A stretch of DNA of 64,000 bases from Bacteroidales bacterium (GCA_017999895.1 JAGNKY010000009.1:36546-100545); one strand, 5' to 3'. Shown: positions 28,087-37,945, counted from the stretch's first letter. Notes: a model not told the origin generated them from the sequence alone. A program made the numbers and translations.

Positions 28087-30120
28087 TTATTCTTCATTAC
28101 TCATCTGGTCAATTAATTTCACTTTCTCTTCCAGCGTTTTTATAGTCTTTTTGGCATTTTTGATTTTTTCTTCCACTTCTTTTATCATAGTTTCCGCATT
28201 CGGTGATTTTGCAAAAAAGCCTATATTATTTTCCCACAGGACAATATCATTTTCAAGCTGTTTTATTTTCGAAATAAATTTTTCTCTTTCATTGCTAATT
28301 TTTCGAAACGACCTTGCATTTGATTTCATCGTTTCGAGTTTTGTCCGGTATTTCAGAATACTTCTGTCTTCATCTCCAATTTTAAGCTTATCAAATTGTT
28401 TATTCAATGCATTACGGTAACGGTTATTAATTTCCTCTTTACGGTTAAAAGGAACAAAACCTATGTCAGTCCATTTTTTCTGAATTTCTTTAAGGCGCTT
28501 AAATGCTTCCTGCACATCGTTTCCGGCTTCAAAAGATTCAAGCTGTGCAATAAGTTCCTCTTTGGCTTTTAGGTTATTCTCATACGAGTTATCAAGGCTT
28601 GCAAAATATTCCGCTTTTCTGGTAAAGAAATTGTCACAAGCTTTTCTAAACCTTTTCCATATTTTTTCTGAATATTTTCTTGGTACCGGACCTATTTCTT
28701 TCCACTCTTTCTGAAGTTTTATAAATGCTTCTGTAGTTGCTTTCCAGTCGGTACTTTCCTGCATTGCTTCAGCCTGAATACATAGTTCTGTTTTCCGCTG
28801 AAGATTATTCATTTGAATTTCCTTATTATCGGCATAAAAGCTCCTTTTCTTTTCAAAGAATTCATCGCATGCTTCCCTGAAACGCTGATATATTTTATTG
28901 TTTTGCTTTTTAGGTGCAAACCCAATAGTTCTCCACATCTTTTGTAAATCGACAACTATTCGGGCTTTTTCCTCAAAATCTTTAAAAGTTTTAATTTCTT
29001 CCTTGTTAATCTCCTCAATTTTTTCGCAGAGAGCTATTTTTGATTCAAGATTTTTTCTTTGTTCTTCTTTCTGTTTTTCAAAATATTGATGATGTTGTTG
29101 ATTTATTGTGTTGGTAATTTCACGGAATCTCTCCCATATTTCGTTTTTCGATTCATGAGGTACCGGGCCTATTTCCCGCCAGGCATTATGATAATCTTGC
29201 AATTTGCGGAAAGCAACGACCGGATTTGGTTCAAGCATCAATTCTTCAGCTTTCTCGCAAAGTCTTACTTTTGCTTCAAGATTTTTTTTAAGGTCGAGAT
29301 CGCGGAGTTCTTTGTTTATTTTGATATAATCGTAGAAAATCTCAACTGCATGGTGGTAATTTTCCCATAGCTCTTTGAGCTCATTCTGTGGAACGATTCC
29401 GACCGAATGCCATTCATCTTGAAGTGTCCTGAATTCCTGAAATGTTTTATTTATAGACTCTTCTCTGTTTACCAGATCTTTTATTTTGTCAATTATTTCA
29501 TATTTTTTTCTTAGATTCTCGAGTTTTTCAGCTTCCTGAATTTTCCCGAAATCAGTCTTCTTTGATTTATATTTCTCCAGAAGCTCTTTCAATCGCTGTT
29601 CGAGAGGATCAACATAAATTCTGTAATCTTCAATTTTTCCACCACCTTCGAGAAATTTCTTCTTTCTCTCTTCGGCTTCCTGTTTAATTTTCTTATTGAA
29701 CAGACCTTTAATACGTTCAACATCATCCTTTATTTCATTTGGAGGTCTGTCTTCAACTATTAACTCAAGAGTTTCAATAAGTTCGGATTTCGAATATCCA
29801 GAATAGTCAACAGGAGGAAGTTCTATATCTTCAACATTTTCAATTAAATCAAATTCCTGAATATTTATTACATCTGAAACAGGAATGATTTTTGATACGT
29901 CGAAGTCTTCATTTTCACTCTTAAGTTTTTCGTTCTCCGGTTTTTGATTCGTTTCCTGTTCGGCTTCCGGCCCTGATGGAAACTCTTGACTTTCCTCATC
30001 GGACAACTGCTGCACAGATTCATTTATCTGCATAGAAGGAATTTCAGTATTTTCGCCAGCATCAACTGACGCTGCGAATTGTTCATTATGAACAGAATCA
30101 TTCGGATCTTTTTCAATCAT
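28087..30120 (-). CDS. DUF349 repeat protein
   Basis: A 677-residue, highly charged, helical cytoplasmic protein. After an acidic, low-complexity first 110 residues there are about five DUF349 repeats, each recognisable by a W-x-x-I/V-G-x-V/A-P pattern: DEWHSVGIVP, NAWREIGPVP, KMWRTIGFAP, KEWKEIGPVP and KKWTDIGFVP. The C-terminal 80 residues are a coiled coil. DUF349 proteins are common in Bacteroidota and some have been connected with ribosome or nucleic-acid processes, but the function is not defined. It is 39 bases upstream of pyrG on the same strand. Confidence 0.9.
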   Translation of the reverse strand: MIEKDPNDSVHNEQFAASVDAGENTEIPSMQINESVQQLSDEESQEFPSGPEAEQETNQKPENEKLKSENEDFDVSKIIPVSDVINIQEFDLIENVEDIELPPVDYSGYSKSELIETLELIVEDRPPNEIKDDVERIKGLFNKKIKQEAEERKKKFLEGGGKIEDYRIYVDPLEQRLKELLEKYKSKKTDFGKIQEAEKLENLRKKYEIIDKIKDLVNREESINKTFQEFRTLQDEWHSVGIVPQNELKELWENYHHAVEIFYDYIKINKELRDLDLKKNLEAKVRLCEKAEELMLEPNPVVAFRKLQDYHNAWREIGPVPHESKNEIWERFREITNTINQQHHQYFEKQKEEQRKNLESKIALCEKIEEINKEEIKTFKDFEEKARIVVDLQKMWRTIGFAPKKQNNKIYQRFREACDEFFEKKRSFYADNKEIQMNNLQRKTELCIQAEAMQESTDWKATTEAFIKLQKEWKEIGPVPRKYSEKIWKRFRKACDNFFTRKAEYFASLDNSYENNLKAKEELIAQLESFEAGNDVQEAFKRLKEIQKKWTDIGFVPFNRKEEINNRYRNALNKQFDKLKIGDEDRSILKYRTKLETMKSNARSFRKISNEREKFISKIKQLENDIVLWENNIGFFAKSPNAETMIKEVEEKIKNAKKTIKTLEEKVKLIDQMSNEE

Positions 30121-30336
30121 TTTAATCCCATTTTCAACAAAATAACATTAAAAACTCCATTAATGTCTCTCTGGAATTTTTAGGGTACGAAATTATTGAT
30201 TATTTAATTAAACTCAAAGTATTAATATAAATAATGACATGTAAGTTCCAAAATCGGGAAAATAATATTCCTCATTCAAAATAATGTAAGAGTGAGAAAG
30301 ACTATTCCAAATTTTTTAATATAAACAAAATGTCGT

Positions 30337-30344
30337 TACCTTTG
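30337..30344 (+). promoter_or_regulatory. -7 promoter box for the small membrane protein gene
   Basis: TACCTTTG matches TAnnTTTG exactly. The expected transcript start is about 30351, which excludes the upstream ATG at 30330 as a start codon and points to the ATG at 30372. Confidence 0.5.
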
Positions 30345-30371
30345 AAAGGAGTATCATTATTTATAGAAAGA

Positions 30372-30515
30372 ATGGAAAATCAGTTTTATTTAATTTTGGC
30401 AATTGGTATTCTTGCAGTTTTCGTTGTTCGTAAAGCAAAGAAACAGCATGCAGGCCACAAAGAAAATATAAGTAAAAAAGAAGATGATTACTATGAACCT
30501 TATTCAAATAAGTAA
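30372..30515 (+). CDS. Small single-pass membrane protein, unknown function
   Basis: A 47-residue protein: a hydrophobic helix at about 4-20 (FYLILAIGILAVFVV) followed by a basic and then acidic, polar tail with a His (KKQHAGHKENI) and a C-terminal YYEPYSNK. The upstream in-frame ATG at 30330 lies inside the -7 promoter box and so is rejected; the chosen ATG has an AGAAAG ribosome-site-like sequence. Such tiny membrane proteins are common next to transport genes, but nothing links this one to the exporter, whose last gene ends 9 bases away on the opposite strand. I do not recognise a family. Confidence 0.5.
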   Translation: MENQFYLILAIGILAVFVVRKAKKQHAGHKENISKKEDDYYEPYSNK

Positions 30516-30523
30516 GTTCAATA

Positions 30524-31846
30524 TTATCTTTTATTCCTCGAAATAAAATATCTGAAAGGATAAATCATTTTTTCAAGAAGGCTTCTGTCGTCTGTAATTA
30601 TTTCAGCCACTCCTGTCATATTTTGTGTGAATTCAAGATTCCTGTTATAAAGTGTAGTGAGTCCATTTTCAAGTTCAATTTCAATAAGATATGAATCTCC
30701 AGCAGGAACCAGCGATTTTGAATGTACTCTCCCTCTCAGCATTCCGTATTCCATATATGGATATCCTGAAAGCTTAATATGTACAATTTGCCCTTCTTTT
30801 ACCTTTCCTGATTTATGCATTTTAAGATTTACCTTTCCAATATATTTTCCGGGATTTTCAGGTACAACTGATAAAACAGGTTCTTCTTTTTTTACAAGCT
30901 GATTCTCCGACCAGTATTTGGAAAATGTCACAATACCGTCAACAGGTGAAACAAGTAGATAATTATTTTCCCATATACTAAGAGCGGCTTTTAGATTTTT
31001 AAAAGCTTCTCTAACCGAATTAAGAAGATTTTTATATTCTTCAGCCCGTTTTATGGAATATTCGTCAATCAATTCTCTTCTTGTCGCAATTTCAATATTT
31101 CCGGAAGAAATATCAACACGAACATTCTGCAGTTCTATCTGTTGCATTATCAAGGCCTGTCTGGATTTCTCAAGTTCAGCCGTAGGTATGGTTTTTCCAG
31201 CATTAAGAGCAGAGTCGCGTCTGAACTTGTTAAGTTCAAGAAAATAATTCTCAACGTACAATTTTTCTTTTACCTGTAATCGCGATAAATACGTTTCGAG
31301 TTCTTTAATTTCTCTGTTAACAGCTTTTATCTTGGCTCCGTAATAGTCGTTCGACACAAAGTTGAGGAGGTCGGAGAGTGCTTTATGAAAAGTTTCATAA
31401 CTGGCCTGAAGCTCTCCCAATCCTGAAAGATCCGGAACCGAACTAAGGGCGAAGCTCTCACGGTATATATTGAATGTATCTATAAATATTTTCAATTTTA
31501 TTATCTCGTCGAACGAAGCAGGGTTTTCCATAACTGCCAGAATTTGTCCTGCTTTTATCTGTTCTTTATCGGATACCATAAGCAGCATTATGCGCCCTGT
31601 TGTTTTAGACATGACCGCTACAGGGGGATTTTCAGTTGTTATTTCAACCGGTGAGGCCACAACATCCGGATATTTTACCAGCCATGAGAAAATAAAGAAA
31701 AGAGCAAACAGGATAAAAAGAACTGTTGTGCCCCATCTTAAAATCCTGGGCGGTGGAGTGCCCATTATTTCCTCGACAGGCTCGGAATATTTGATTTCGT
31801 GTTTTGCCCGATTCGTATTTTTTCCGGTTTCAGTTTCCAAGTTCAA
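30524..31846 (-). CDS. HlyD-family periplasmic adaptor of the peptide exporter
   Basis: A 440-residue membrane fusion protein with a single N-terminal helix (about 36-58), a lipoyl/barrel-sandwich half (PPVAVMSKTTGRIMLLMV), a long helical hairpin (about 150-290) and the second half-motif SPVDGIVTFSKYW followed by a beta-barrel domain. The start overlaps the C39 ABC transporter gene by 17 bases, so the two are co-translated. In type I secretion the adaptor links the ABC exporter to an outer-membrane TolC-like channel. No TolC gene is in this locus; a channel from elsewhere must serve. Confidence 0.9.
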   Translation of the reverse strand: MNLETETGKNTNRAKHEIKYSEPVEEIMGTPPPRILRWGTTVLFILFALFFIFSWLVKYPDVVASPVEITTENPPVAVMSKTTGRIMLLMVSDKEQIKAGQILAVMENPASFDEIIKLKIFIDTFNIYRESFALSSVPDLSGLGELQASYETFHKALSDLLNFVSNDYYGAKIKAVNREIKELETYLSRLQVKEKLYVENYFLELNKFRRDSALNAGKTIPTAELEKSRQALIMQQIELQNVRVDISSGNIEIATRRELIDEYSIKRAEEYKNLLNSVREAFKNLKAALSIWENNYLLVSPVDGIVTFSKYWSENQLVKKEEPVLSVVPENPGKYIGKVNLKMHKSGKVKEGQIVHIKLSGYPYMEYGMLRGRVHSKSLVPAGDSYLIEIELENGLTTLYNRNLEFTQNMTGVAEIITDDRSLLEKMIYPFRYFISRNKR

Positions 31847-34016
31847 GCTGGTTTTTTATTAAACTATAATATGCACCCTCTTTTTTAATCAGTTCTTCAT
31901 GAGTTCCGGATTCAGTAATATGCCCGTTATCAAGAACGACAATATTATCGGCATCGCGAACAGTACTGAGCCTGTGAGCAACTACTATAACAGTTTTGCC
32001 TTTATAGAAACTTTTCATATTGCCGACGATAACTTTTTCCGTATTGGCATCGAGTGAATTCGTCGCCTCGTCGAGAATAATGATTTCAGGATTTTTATAA
32101 ACTACTCTGGCAATTAACAAGCGTTGCTTCTGGCCTTCACTCAATCCATGGCCGTTCATACCTACCTTCGTATTATAACCAAGTGGAAGCGATTCTATAA
32201 AACTTCTTATGTTTGCCATTTCAGCCGCTGCATAAAGCCTTTCCTCATCAATTTCCTCTACCCCGGGGGCTATATTGGCAGCAATTGTATCAGCAAATAT
32301 ATAACCATCCTGCATAACAACTCCCACTTTTTTACGCCAGGTCTTTAAACTTATATTCTCCAGTCTTGTATCGCCTACAATAATTTCGCCTGTAACAGGC
32401 TTATAGAAGCCAAGTATCATTTTAAGAAGCGTTGTTTTTCCGCTTCCGCTCGTTCCAACAATGGCTGTTACATTATTTTCCTTTATAACCAGGTCGATAT
32501 CCCTGAGCACAAAAGGTGACCTTGGACCTTCATACTGGAAAGAAAGATTATTTATAAAAATATCCTTGTGCTCAGGTATTTTCTTTACTTTGGCCTCAGG
32601 CGCTGCTTCTTCTTCATCCATTGAATGAACCTCTGAAAGCCTGTCGAGACTTATTTTTGCATCCTGAGATACTCTGAAAAAATATATAAGCTGATTAACT
32701 GGAACGTTGAGCTGACCGATAATAAATTGGACTGCCAGCATCATACCAAGAGTCATCTGACCTTTTATGACTGACATTGCTGATACAAGCGTTATCAGAA
32801 TATTTGTTATTTCGTTTATAAGAGTTGCTCCGGCACTCTGGTATTGAAGAAGGCTCAATCCCTTGATTCTGATACGAAAAAGAATTGCCTGCAAATTTTC
32901 CCACTCCCACCGTCTATGTAATTCACTTTGTGTAAGCTTTATTTCCTGCATGCCGTTTACAATCTGGATAAGTTTATTATTTGTTGCCGACATTTGATGA
33001 AACCGCTGGTAGTCAAGAATTGCTCTTCGTTTCATGAAAAGTGATACCCACAAAATATATAAGGCGGTACCGGCCAGGAAAATTGCAAGAATTTTAAAAT
33101 TAAAAATCGCAAGTACTATACCGAATATAATAATATTGAAAAACGAGAAAATAATGTTTAGTGAGGCAGATGTCAGAAATTCTTCAATTCTGTTATTATC
33201 GTCAATTCTCTGAAGTATATCACCGGTCAGTTTTGTATCGAAATATGATATCGGCAATGCCATAAGTTTCTGAAGAAAACCTGAAATAATAGCTACATTA
33301 ATACGTGTACCGATATGAAGCAGAAGCCAGCTTCGTATATATTCCACAGAAAAACGACCTGCAACAAGTGCAAGTTGAGCAAAGAGTATTAGATAAATGA
33401 ATCCTATATCATTGTTATTGATTCCAATGTCAATAACCGCCTGAGTCAGAAATGGAATAACAAGCTGTATAAGACTGCCAAGGAATAATCCTATGACAAG
33501 CTGGTATATATATTTTTTATAAAGTTTGAAGTATTTCCACAGGAATTTGAAACCACCTTTAGGCTTTTCGTCTTCTCCTGTAGAATAAAGGGCGGGAGTA
33601 GGCTCCATGATAAGAACAAGACCTACCGGCTCACCGCCAATAACCGTGCCCGCCCAGTTTTTTTTAAATTCATCGTGAGAATAACGTATAAGTCCAAGAC
33701 CAGGATCGGCAACCCAGATATATTTTTCGGATGTCTTGTAAACAACTACAAAATGTTTTTGTTTCCAGTGAACGATACATGGAAGAGGCACGTTTAACAG
33801 AAAAGTATTGAAAGGTATCTTTACACCTATTGTCCTGAATCCAAGCGAATCAGCAGCTTCAGATAACCCCAGAAAGGAGACTCCTTCCCTTGTTATATAA
33901 CACCTTTTACGCAGGTTTTCAAGCGAGAAATTCTTTCCGTAATATCCTGCTATCATTTTAAGACAGGCAGGTCCACAGTCCATCGCATCTGGTTGCCGTA
34001 CAAAGGGGAATGACAT
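31830..34016 (-). CDS. C39-peptidase ABC exporter for double-glycine leader peptides
   Basis: A 728-residue peptidase-containing ABC transporter. The N-terminal C39 domain has the complete set Q8, C14 (DCGPACLKM), H88 (HFVVV) and D104 (ADPG). The six-helix membrane domain spans about 165-450 and the ATPase about 480-725: Walker A GTSGSGKTT, signature LSEGQKQRLL, Walker B IIILDEATNSLD and H-loop VVAHRLSTV. Such exporters cut leaders after Gly-Gly and export the core. It is upstream of, and overlaps, the HlyD adaptor gene and is divergent from the sigma gene. The GG-leader gene at 38181 is the obvious substrate. Confidence 0.95.
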   Translation of the reverse strand: MSFPFVRQPDAMDCGPACLKMIAGYYGKNFSLENLRKRCYITREGVSFLGLSEAADSLGFRTIGVKIPFNTFLLNVPLPCIVHWKQKHFVVVYKTSEKYIWVADPGLGLIRYSHDEFKKNWAGTVIGGEPVGLVLIMEPTPALYSTGEDEKPKGGFKFLWKYFKLYKKYIYQLVIGLFLGSLIQLVIPFLTQAVIDIGINNNDIGFIYLILFAQLALVAGRFSVEYIRSWLLLHIGTRINVAIISGFLQKLMALPISYFDTKLTGDILQRIDDNNRIEEFLTSASLNIIFSFFNIIIFGIVLAIFNFKILAIFLAGTALYILWVSLFMKRRAILDYQRFHQMSATNNKLIQIVNGMQEIKLTQSELHRRWEWENLQAILFRIRIKGLSLLQYQSAGATLINEITNILITLVSAMSVIKGQMTLGMMLAVQFIIGQLNVPVNQLIYFFRVSQDAKISLDRLSEVHSMDEEEAAPEAKVKKIPEHKDIFINNLSFQYEGPRSPFVLRDIDLVIKENNVTAIVGTSGSGKTTLLKMILGFYKPVTGEIIVGDTRLENISLKTWRKKVGVVMQDGYIFADTIAANIAPGVEEIDEERLYAAAEMANIRSFIESLPLGYNTKVGMNGHGLSEGQKQRLLIARVVYKNPEIIILDEATNSLDANTEKVIVGNMKSFYKGKTVIVVAHRLSTVRDADNIVVLDNGHITESGTHEELIKKEGAYYSLIKNQLELGN

Positions 34017-34164
34017 AACTGTTTTTCATCTCTTTATCTCTCGTAAAGATATTTAATTTTAAAAAAGAGCATAGATTTTCCCTTTAAAAACAAATATTTT
34101 AAATACATTTACCTCTGTCCCTTCAGTATTGGCTGTCATATTTGAGCTATTGATTTGTTGCGAT

Positions 34165-34191
34165 ATATTTCCCTTCTATAAAGGGAAATAT
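34165..34191. promoter_or_regulatory. Perfect inverted repeat in the sigma-factor promoter
   Basis: ATATTTCCCTT (34165-34175) and AAGGGAAATAT (34181-34191) are perfect inverted repeats of 11 bases with a 5-base spacer. The site occupies the position of the -33 element and spacer of the following promoter, so a bound protein could block or recruit polymerase. Confidence 0.6.
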
Positions 34192-34199
34192 TATATTTG
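34192..34199 (+). promoter_or_regulatory. -7 promoter box for the sigma-factor gene
   Basis: TATATTTG matches TAnnTTTG exactly and directly abuts the inverted repeat at 34165-34191. The transcript would start about 34206, 21 bases before the TTG start codon. No TTTG is present at the normal -33 position. Confidence 0.55.
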
Positions 34200-34226
34200 T
34201 CGATATACAATAACATCTGACTGAGG

Positions 34227-34793
34227 TTGTTAAAAAAATTATCAGATAATGACATAATTGAGGGAATTCGTCGACAGGACGAAAAAGCTCTCAATTATTT
34301 GTATAACAACTATTACAGGATGGTTAAAGAACATGTGCTCAGTTACAGCGGAACAAATGATGATGTAGCAGATGTTTTTCAGGAAGCTATCATTTCATTA
34401 TATCAGAAAATCTGTGAAGATGATTTCAAACTCACAACCGACTTGAAAGGATACTTTTTCACCTTAGCCAGAAATATATGGGGGCACCAGTTAAGACGGG
34501 TGATAAAAAAAGAAAGTCTCGATTTTGATCTGGCGGACGAAAATGATGAAGATAATTTATCCGATCCTATTTTTATGAAAATTGTAACCAGGGCTTTTAA
34601 CAAACTTAAACCCGATTGCCAGGAGATATTGAAACTGTATTATGATGGTTTATCTTTTGAAGAGATTGCCGTTAAAATGAATTTCAGAAATGAGAATTAT
34701 TCAAGAAGAAAAAAATACCTGTGCAAGGAAGCTATTGTTGAACTAATTAAATCTGATCCAGAATATATTGAATATCAACGCTTTTTGAAATGA
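34227..34793 (+). CDS. ECF-like sigma-70 family RNA polymerase sigma factor
   Basis: A 188-residue protein beginning with TTG at 34227 (the frame is closed by a TGA at 34218, and no ATG occurs until residue 31, well inside region 2). Region 2 covers about 25-95 (YLYNNYYRMVKEHVL, VFQEAIISLYQKI, FFTLARNIW) and region 4 about 125-175 (LKPDCQEILKLYYDGLSFEE, IAVKMNF). It should direct polymerase to a small set of promoters. It diverges from the C39 exporter and its 3' end overlaps the CHAT gene by 19 bases in convergent orientation. The likely controller is the membrane protein at 38911. Confidence 0.88.
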   Translation: MLKKLSDNDIIEGIRRQDEKALNYLYNNYYRMVKEHVLSYSGTNDDVADVFQEAIISLYQKICEDDFKLTTDLKGYFFTLARNIWGHQLRRVIKKESLDFDLADENDEDNLSDPIFMKIVTRAFNKLKPDCQEILKLYYDGLSFEEIAVKMNFRNENYSRRKKYLCKEAIVELIKSDPEYIEYQRFLK

Positions 34794-37700
34794 AAATATA
34801 GTACTGCTAACGCTGCAATAATTATCAAAAGCATAATGCTTAAATAAACAGGAATATATAACGGTTTATAGTCGCCATAAATAACCAGATTCACCCAAAA
34901 ATAAGGAAGGGAATGCTGCATATCAGCCTGTTCGAGGTAATTCAGTCGAGCTTTCCGAAGAGCATTGCTTTTATTCATTCCTGCCTTAATATTTTTATAG
35001 AACGATTTCATCATCTCTGCTCCTGATCTGTCATCAACTTCCCATAAAGACATTACTACTGATTTGCTCCCTGAAAGAAGAAAACTTCTTGCAAAGCTCA
35101 ATACACCTTCCCCTGCATACATTGTGCCTGAACCTGTATAACAAGAACTGAGTACAACCATTTTAGCATCGAGCGGAACGCCATATACCTCATATTGCCT
35201 TAAATAAATATTGTTCACCGAATCAGCCGAGCCTGAAAAAATCATTCCTGAATTAACCGGAGAATTTTCATCAATAATTGTATGCATCGCAAGATGTATA
35301 ATATCATATTTCCCGGCCTCATTTATATAGGATTGCTTTGTAGCCTCTGTCCCGCTGAATAGCTTACCATGAACTGTTCTTGCAACATAGTCGGCTTCCT
35401 CCCCTGCATACTTCAAAGGTAAAAGGATTTGCCTTGGAAAATCACTTTCCTGCCTGGCAATATTTATTGAATCAATATACAGAGGCGATTCATATACAGG
35501 CGCAAAAACAAGTGCATTATTGAAAAGAGAAGGTTTCCCATTACCTGACTCTGAAAGCAATGTTGCTGAATAGGTATAGGAAATGTCATAATTGTTCATT
35601 AAAAACGGAAGCCTGTTATGATAAAGACTTGTATCTCTGTTATTGGCGGTTAAAAATGCCTCGAACGGAATGAAGGATAGCTCTTTATCGGGTGAAATTA
35701 TTAATCTGTTTGAAATAAAATATTTCTTTACTGGCTCGATAAGAGATAAATACAATTTGTATCCTTTCTCCTGAAAGAGCCTGAAATCTTCCCGTGCATC
35801 TCTTTCGGCGTCGGGCTTCGAAAGCATATTACGGAAAAATATTATGTCAGAGAATAAACCGCTATCGGCAGGCACTGTAGTAATAACATTGTTCTTACTG
35901 TTTACAACAATTATATATAATATTGTATCGGCTGATACATAACTTATGAAATTTGTCTTTTTGCCTGCAATTGCGGGGAGCAATTTATATGAAATGACTT
36001 TCGTGTTATATTTCAGTCTGTAATAATCCGGATAATTCTTTTCGAATACACTGATAAGCGAATCTCTTTTCGAAGTGGCATTGATAAGTTCTTCATTCCA
36101 TATCTTCAGGTTTTCCCTGTCAGGTTCATTTTTACAGTTTTCCTGATTTATTCTTGCTTCGAAGTATCCTATTCTGATGCTCAATTCCTTTTCGAGGTCT
36201 GCAAGAGCCGGAGGTACATAGGCTCTAAGCCCCTTGTTTTCGCGTATTGATGCAAGAAGACAGGCCGCTTTGCTTTTTTCTGAATATTCAAAAACTTTTT
36301 CGAAACACTCTTTGTTACCTGTTTTTTCATAAAAGCGTTTAAAACTCTCTATAGCAAACAAATAAGCATCTCTGTAACGTTCGCCTAGCAAAATTCGACT
36401 TTCCTCCTCTCCTGCCCTAAGCCTGATCTTTTCCAGAATATTGACCATAAGCTCAGCAGTTACAGCAGAACCATACAGCGCCTGAAAATCATCATTAACC
36501 TCTGAAAGCTCCAGCAAAGCCAGATATTTTGCACTTAGAATATCCATTGTTGTTTTATCATTCTTTAAATATGAAATATCCGGATTCGAAATATAATCTT
36601 GCGGAGCCTTAAGACCTGCATTCCTGTAAAGAATCGAAGCTGTGGAATCAAGCGCTTCCTGCAATTTACCATTATCAATAAGAGAATAAATATAACCAAG
36701 GGTGACGCTGTTATGCAGATTGACATTCCATGGATGCTGTTGCAGATAATTATAACACGACTTATAAATCTGAAAAGGCTTTTCCTTGTCCAGTTTATTT
36801 TCTCTAAGATATTCGGCATAATTCACCAGCAGTTCAATGTATTCTCTCGAATTCTCAGTAAAATGTCTTTTAAAGCTGTTCAGAGCGTCTTCCAGTATTT
36901 TAAGTCCTTTCTCTTTATCTCCGATCCTTCCAAGTACAAAGGCGTAATTTTTTATAAGTTCTTGTGATGCCAAATTATAAACACCTGAAGACATGTTATA
37001 ACCCTTTTCAAAAAACTCTGTGCATCTTCGGTAATCTTTGAGATAGAAGTAAGAAGTTGCTATGTTGTTAATAAGGTTCAATTGTTTGTCGTCGAAAGGC
37101 AGACTTGTTTCATATATATCGAGCGCCTTCAGTAAATTTGTTATTGCCTTTCTATATTCCAGAATATTAGCAAGGGCAACACCTTTATTCTGATAAAGTA
37201 AAGCAATATCTGCAGGATCAGGACTAAAGTTTATTCGTTTTACCAGCAACAATGTTTTGTCAAATATTTCTATTGCCCCTTCATAGTCACGGATATTTAT
37301 TTTTTCTATTCCTAAAGAAATATAAACTGGAATCAGTTCAGGAGAATTTTCACCGTAAATTGTTGTTTCTATTTGAAGTGACTTTGTGAAATAATCGTTC
37401 GATTTAAGATGATCTCCAATCTTATTTGAAGCATATCCTGCAAAATTAAGAACACGAACTTTTAAATAGTCATCATGATATTTATCAAGTAAATTTAAAG
37501 CAATATTAAAATATAATAATGAAGCTATTTCTCTTCGGGTATTTGCCAATGATGCACCTGTAAAATAGTATGCTTTTGCCAGCAGAAGTGTGTCGGTAAT
37601 ACGGTGTGAATTCAAAAATATTATCAAACTATCGGAGAAAAATCTTATTCTATTTAAATCATTTTTACTAAAAGCCTCTTCAAACCTGTCGCATATAACC

Positions 37701-37945
37701 TTAAGTTCCGAATTTTGATTTGTTTCAATTGTATCCGATATGTTATCGGAAGGCAGAAGGCGACAGGCAGAAGGCGACAGACAGAGGGCAGATGGATTAT
37801 GGGTAATGGTGGAATGTGTTGGGCGGAAGCCGGCAGGTATCAGGTAATAGTTGGTAGGAATTGAGCATATTCCTATAGATTCAGCATATACTGCAAAAGT
37901 AAACAGATACAGGGACATTGTAAAATATCTGATAAAAGTATTCAC
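34775..37945 (-). CDS. Periplasmic, membrane-anchored TPR-CHAT protease
   Basis: A 1056-residue protein starting at a GTG at 37945; an ATG at 37918 is possible but would lose the basic start of the signal peptide (about 1-22). After an odd low-complexity segment (about 26-68) come about ten TPR-type helical repeats (about 85-500), a helical linker, then the CHAT caspase-like domain (about 770-1010). The His-Cys dyad is intact: H888 in IIHLAMHT and C935 in LSSCYTGSG, followed by GEGVLSFARSFLLSG and SLWEVDDRSG. A C-terminal helix (about 1028-1050) ends in KKR. So the protease faces the periplasm. Its substrates are unknown; neighbours suggest the TPR anti-sigma-like protein or the exported peptide. 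Confidence 0.88.
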   Translation of the reverse strand: MNTFIRYFTMSLYLFTFAVYAESIGICSIPTNYYLIPAGFRPTHSTITHNPSALCLSPSACRLLPSDNISDTIETNQNSELKVICDRFEEAFSKNDLNRIRFFSDSLIIFLNSHRITDTLLLAKAYYFTGASLANTRREIASLLYFNIALNLLDKYHDDYLKVRVLNFAGYASNKIGDHLKSNDYFTKSLQIETTIYGENSPELIPVYISLGIEKINIRDYEGAIEIFDKTLLLVKRINFSPDPADIALLYQNKGVALANILEYRKAITNLLKALDIYETSLPFDDKQLNLINNIATSYFYLKDYRRCTEFFEKGYNMSSGVYNLASQELIKNYAFVLGRIGDKEKGLKILEDALNSFKRHFTENSREYIELLVNYAEYLRENKLDKEKPFQIYKSCYNYLQQHPWNVNLHNSVTLGYIYSLIDNGKLQEALDSTASILYRNAGLKAPQDYISNPDISYLKNDKTTMDILSAKYLALLELSEVNDDFQALYGSAVTAELMVNILEKIRLRAGEEESRILLGERYRDAYLFAIESFKRFYEKTGNKECFEKVFEYSEKSKAACLLASIRENKGLRAYVPPALADLEKELSIRIGYFEARINQENCKNEPDRENLKIWNEELINATSKRDSLISVFEKNYPDYYRLKYNTKVISYKLLPAIAGKKTNFISYVSADTILYIIVVNSKNNVITTVPADSGLFSDIIFFRNMLSKPDAERDAREDFRLFQEKGYKLYLSLIEPVKKYFISNRLIISPDKELSFIPFEAFLTANNRDTSLYHNRLPFLMNNYDISYTYSATLLSESGNGKPSLFNNALVFAPVYESPLYIDSINIARQESDFPRQILLPLKYAGEEADYVARTVHGKLFSGTEATKQSYINEAGKYDIIHLAMHTIIDENSPVNSGMIFSGSADSVNNIYLRQYEVYGVPLDAKMVVLSSCYTGSGTMYAGEGVLSFARSFLLSGSKSVVMSLWEVDDRSGAEMMKSFYKNIKAGMNKSNALRKARLNYLEQADMQHSLPYFWVNLVIYGDYKPLYIPVYLSIMLLIIIAALAVLYFHFKKR
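37745..37790. repeat. Short tandem repeat inside the CHAT gene N-terminus
   Basis: The unit GGCAGAAGGCGACA occurs about two and a half times in the plus-strand sequence here, with degenerate copies beside it. It encodes the Ser/Pro/Cys/Leu-rich segment (LCLSPSACRLLPSD) right after the signal peptide, which is unlike the rest of the protein. Confidence 0.7.

Noticed and set aside
34775..37945. Type III-E CRISPR TPR-CHAT (Craspase) component
   Set aside because: The protein has a signal peptide and C-terminal membrane helix and no CRISPR or cas genes are present; only the sigma-control analogy is kept.
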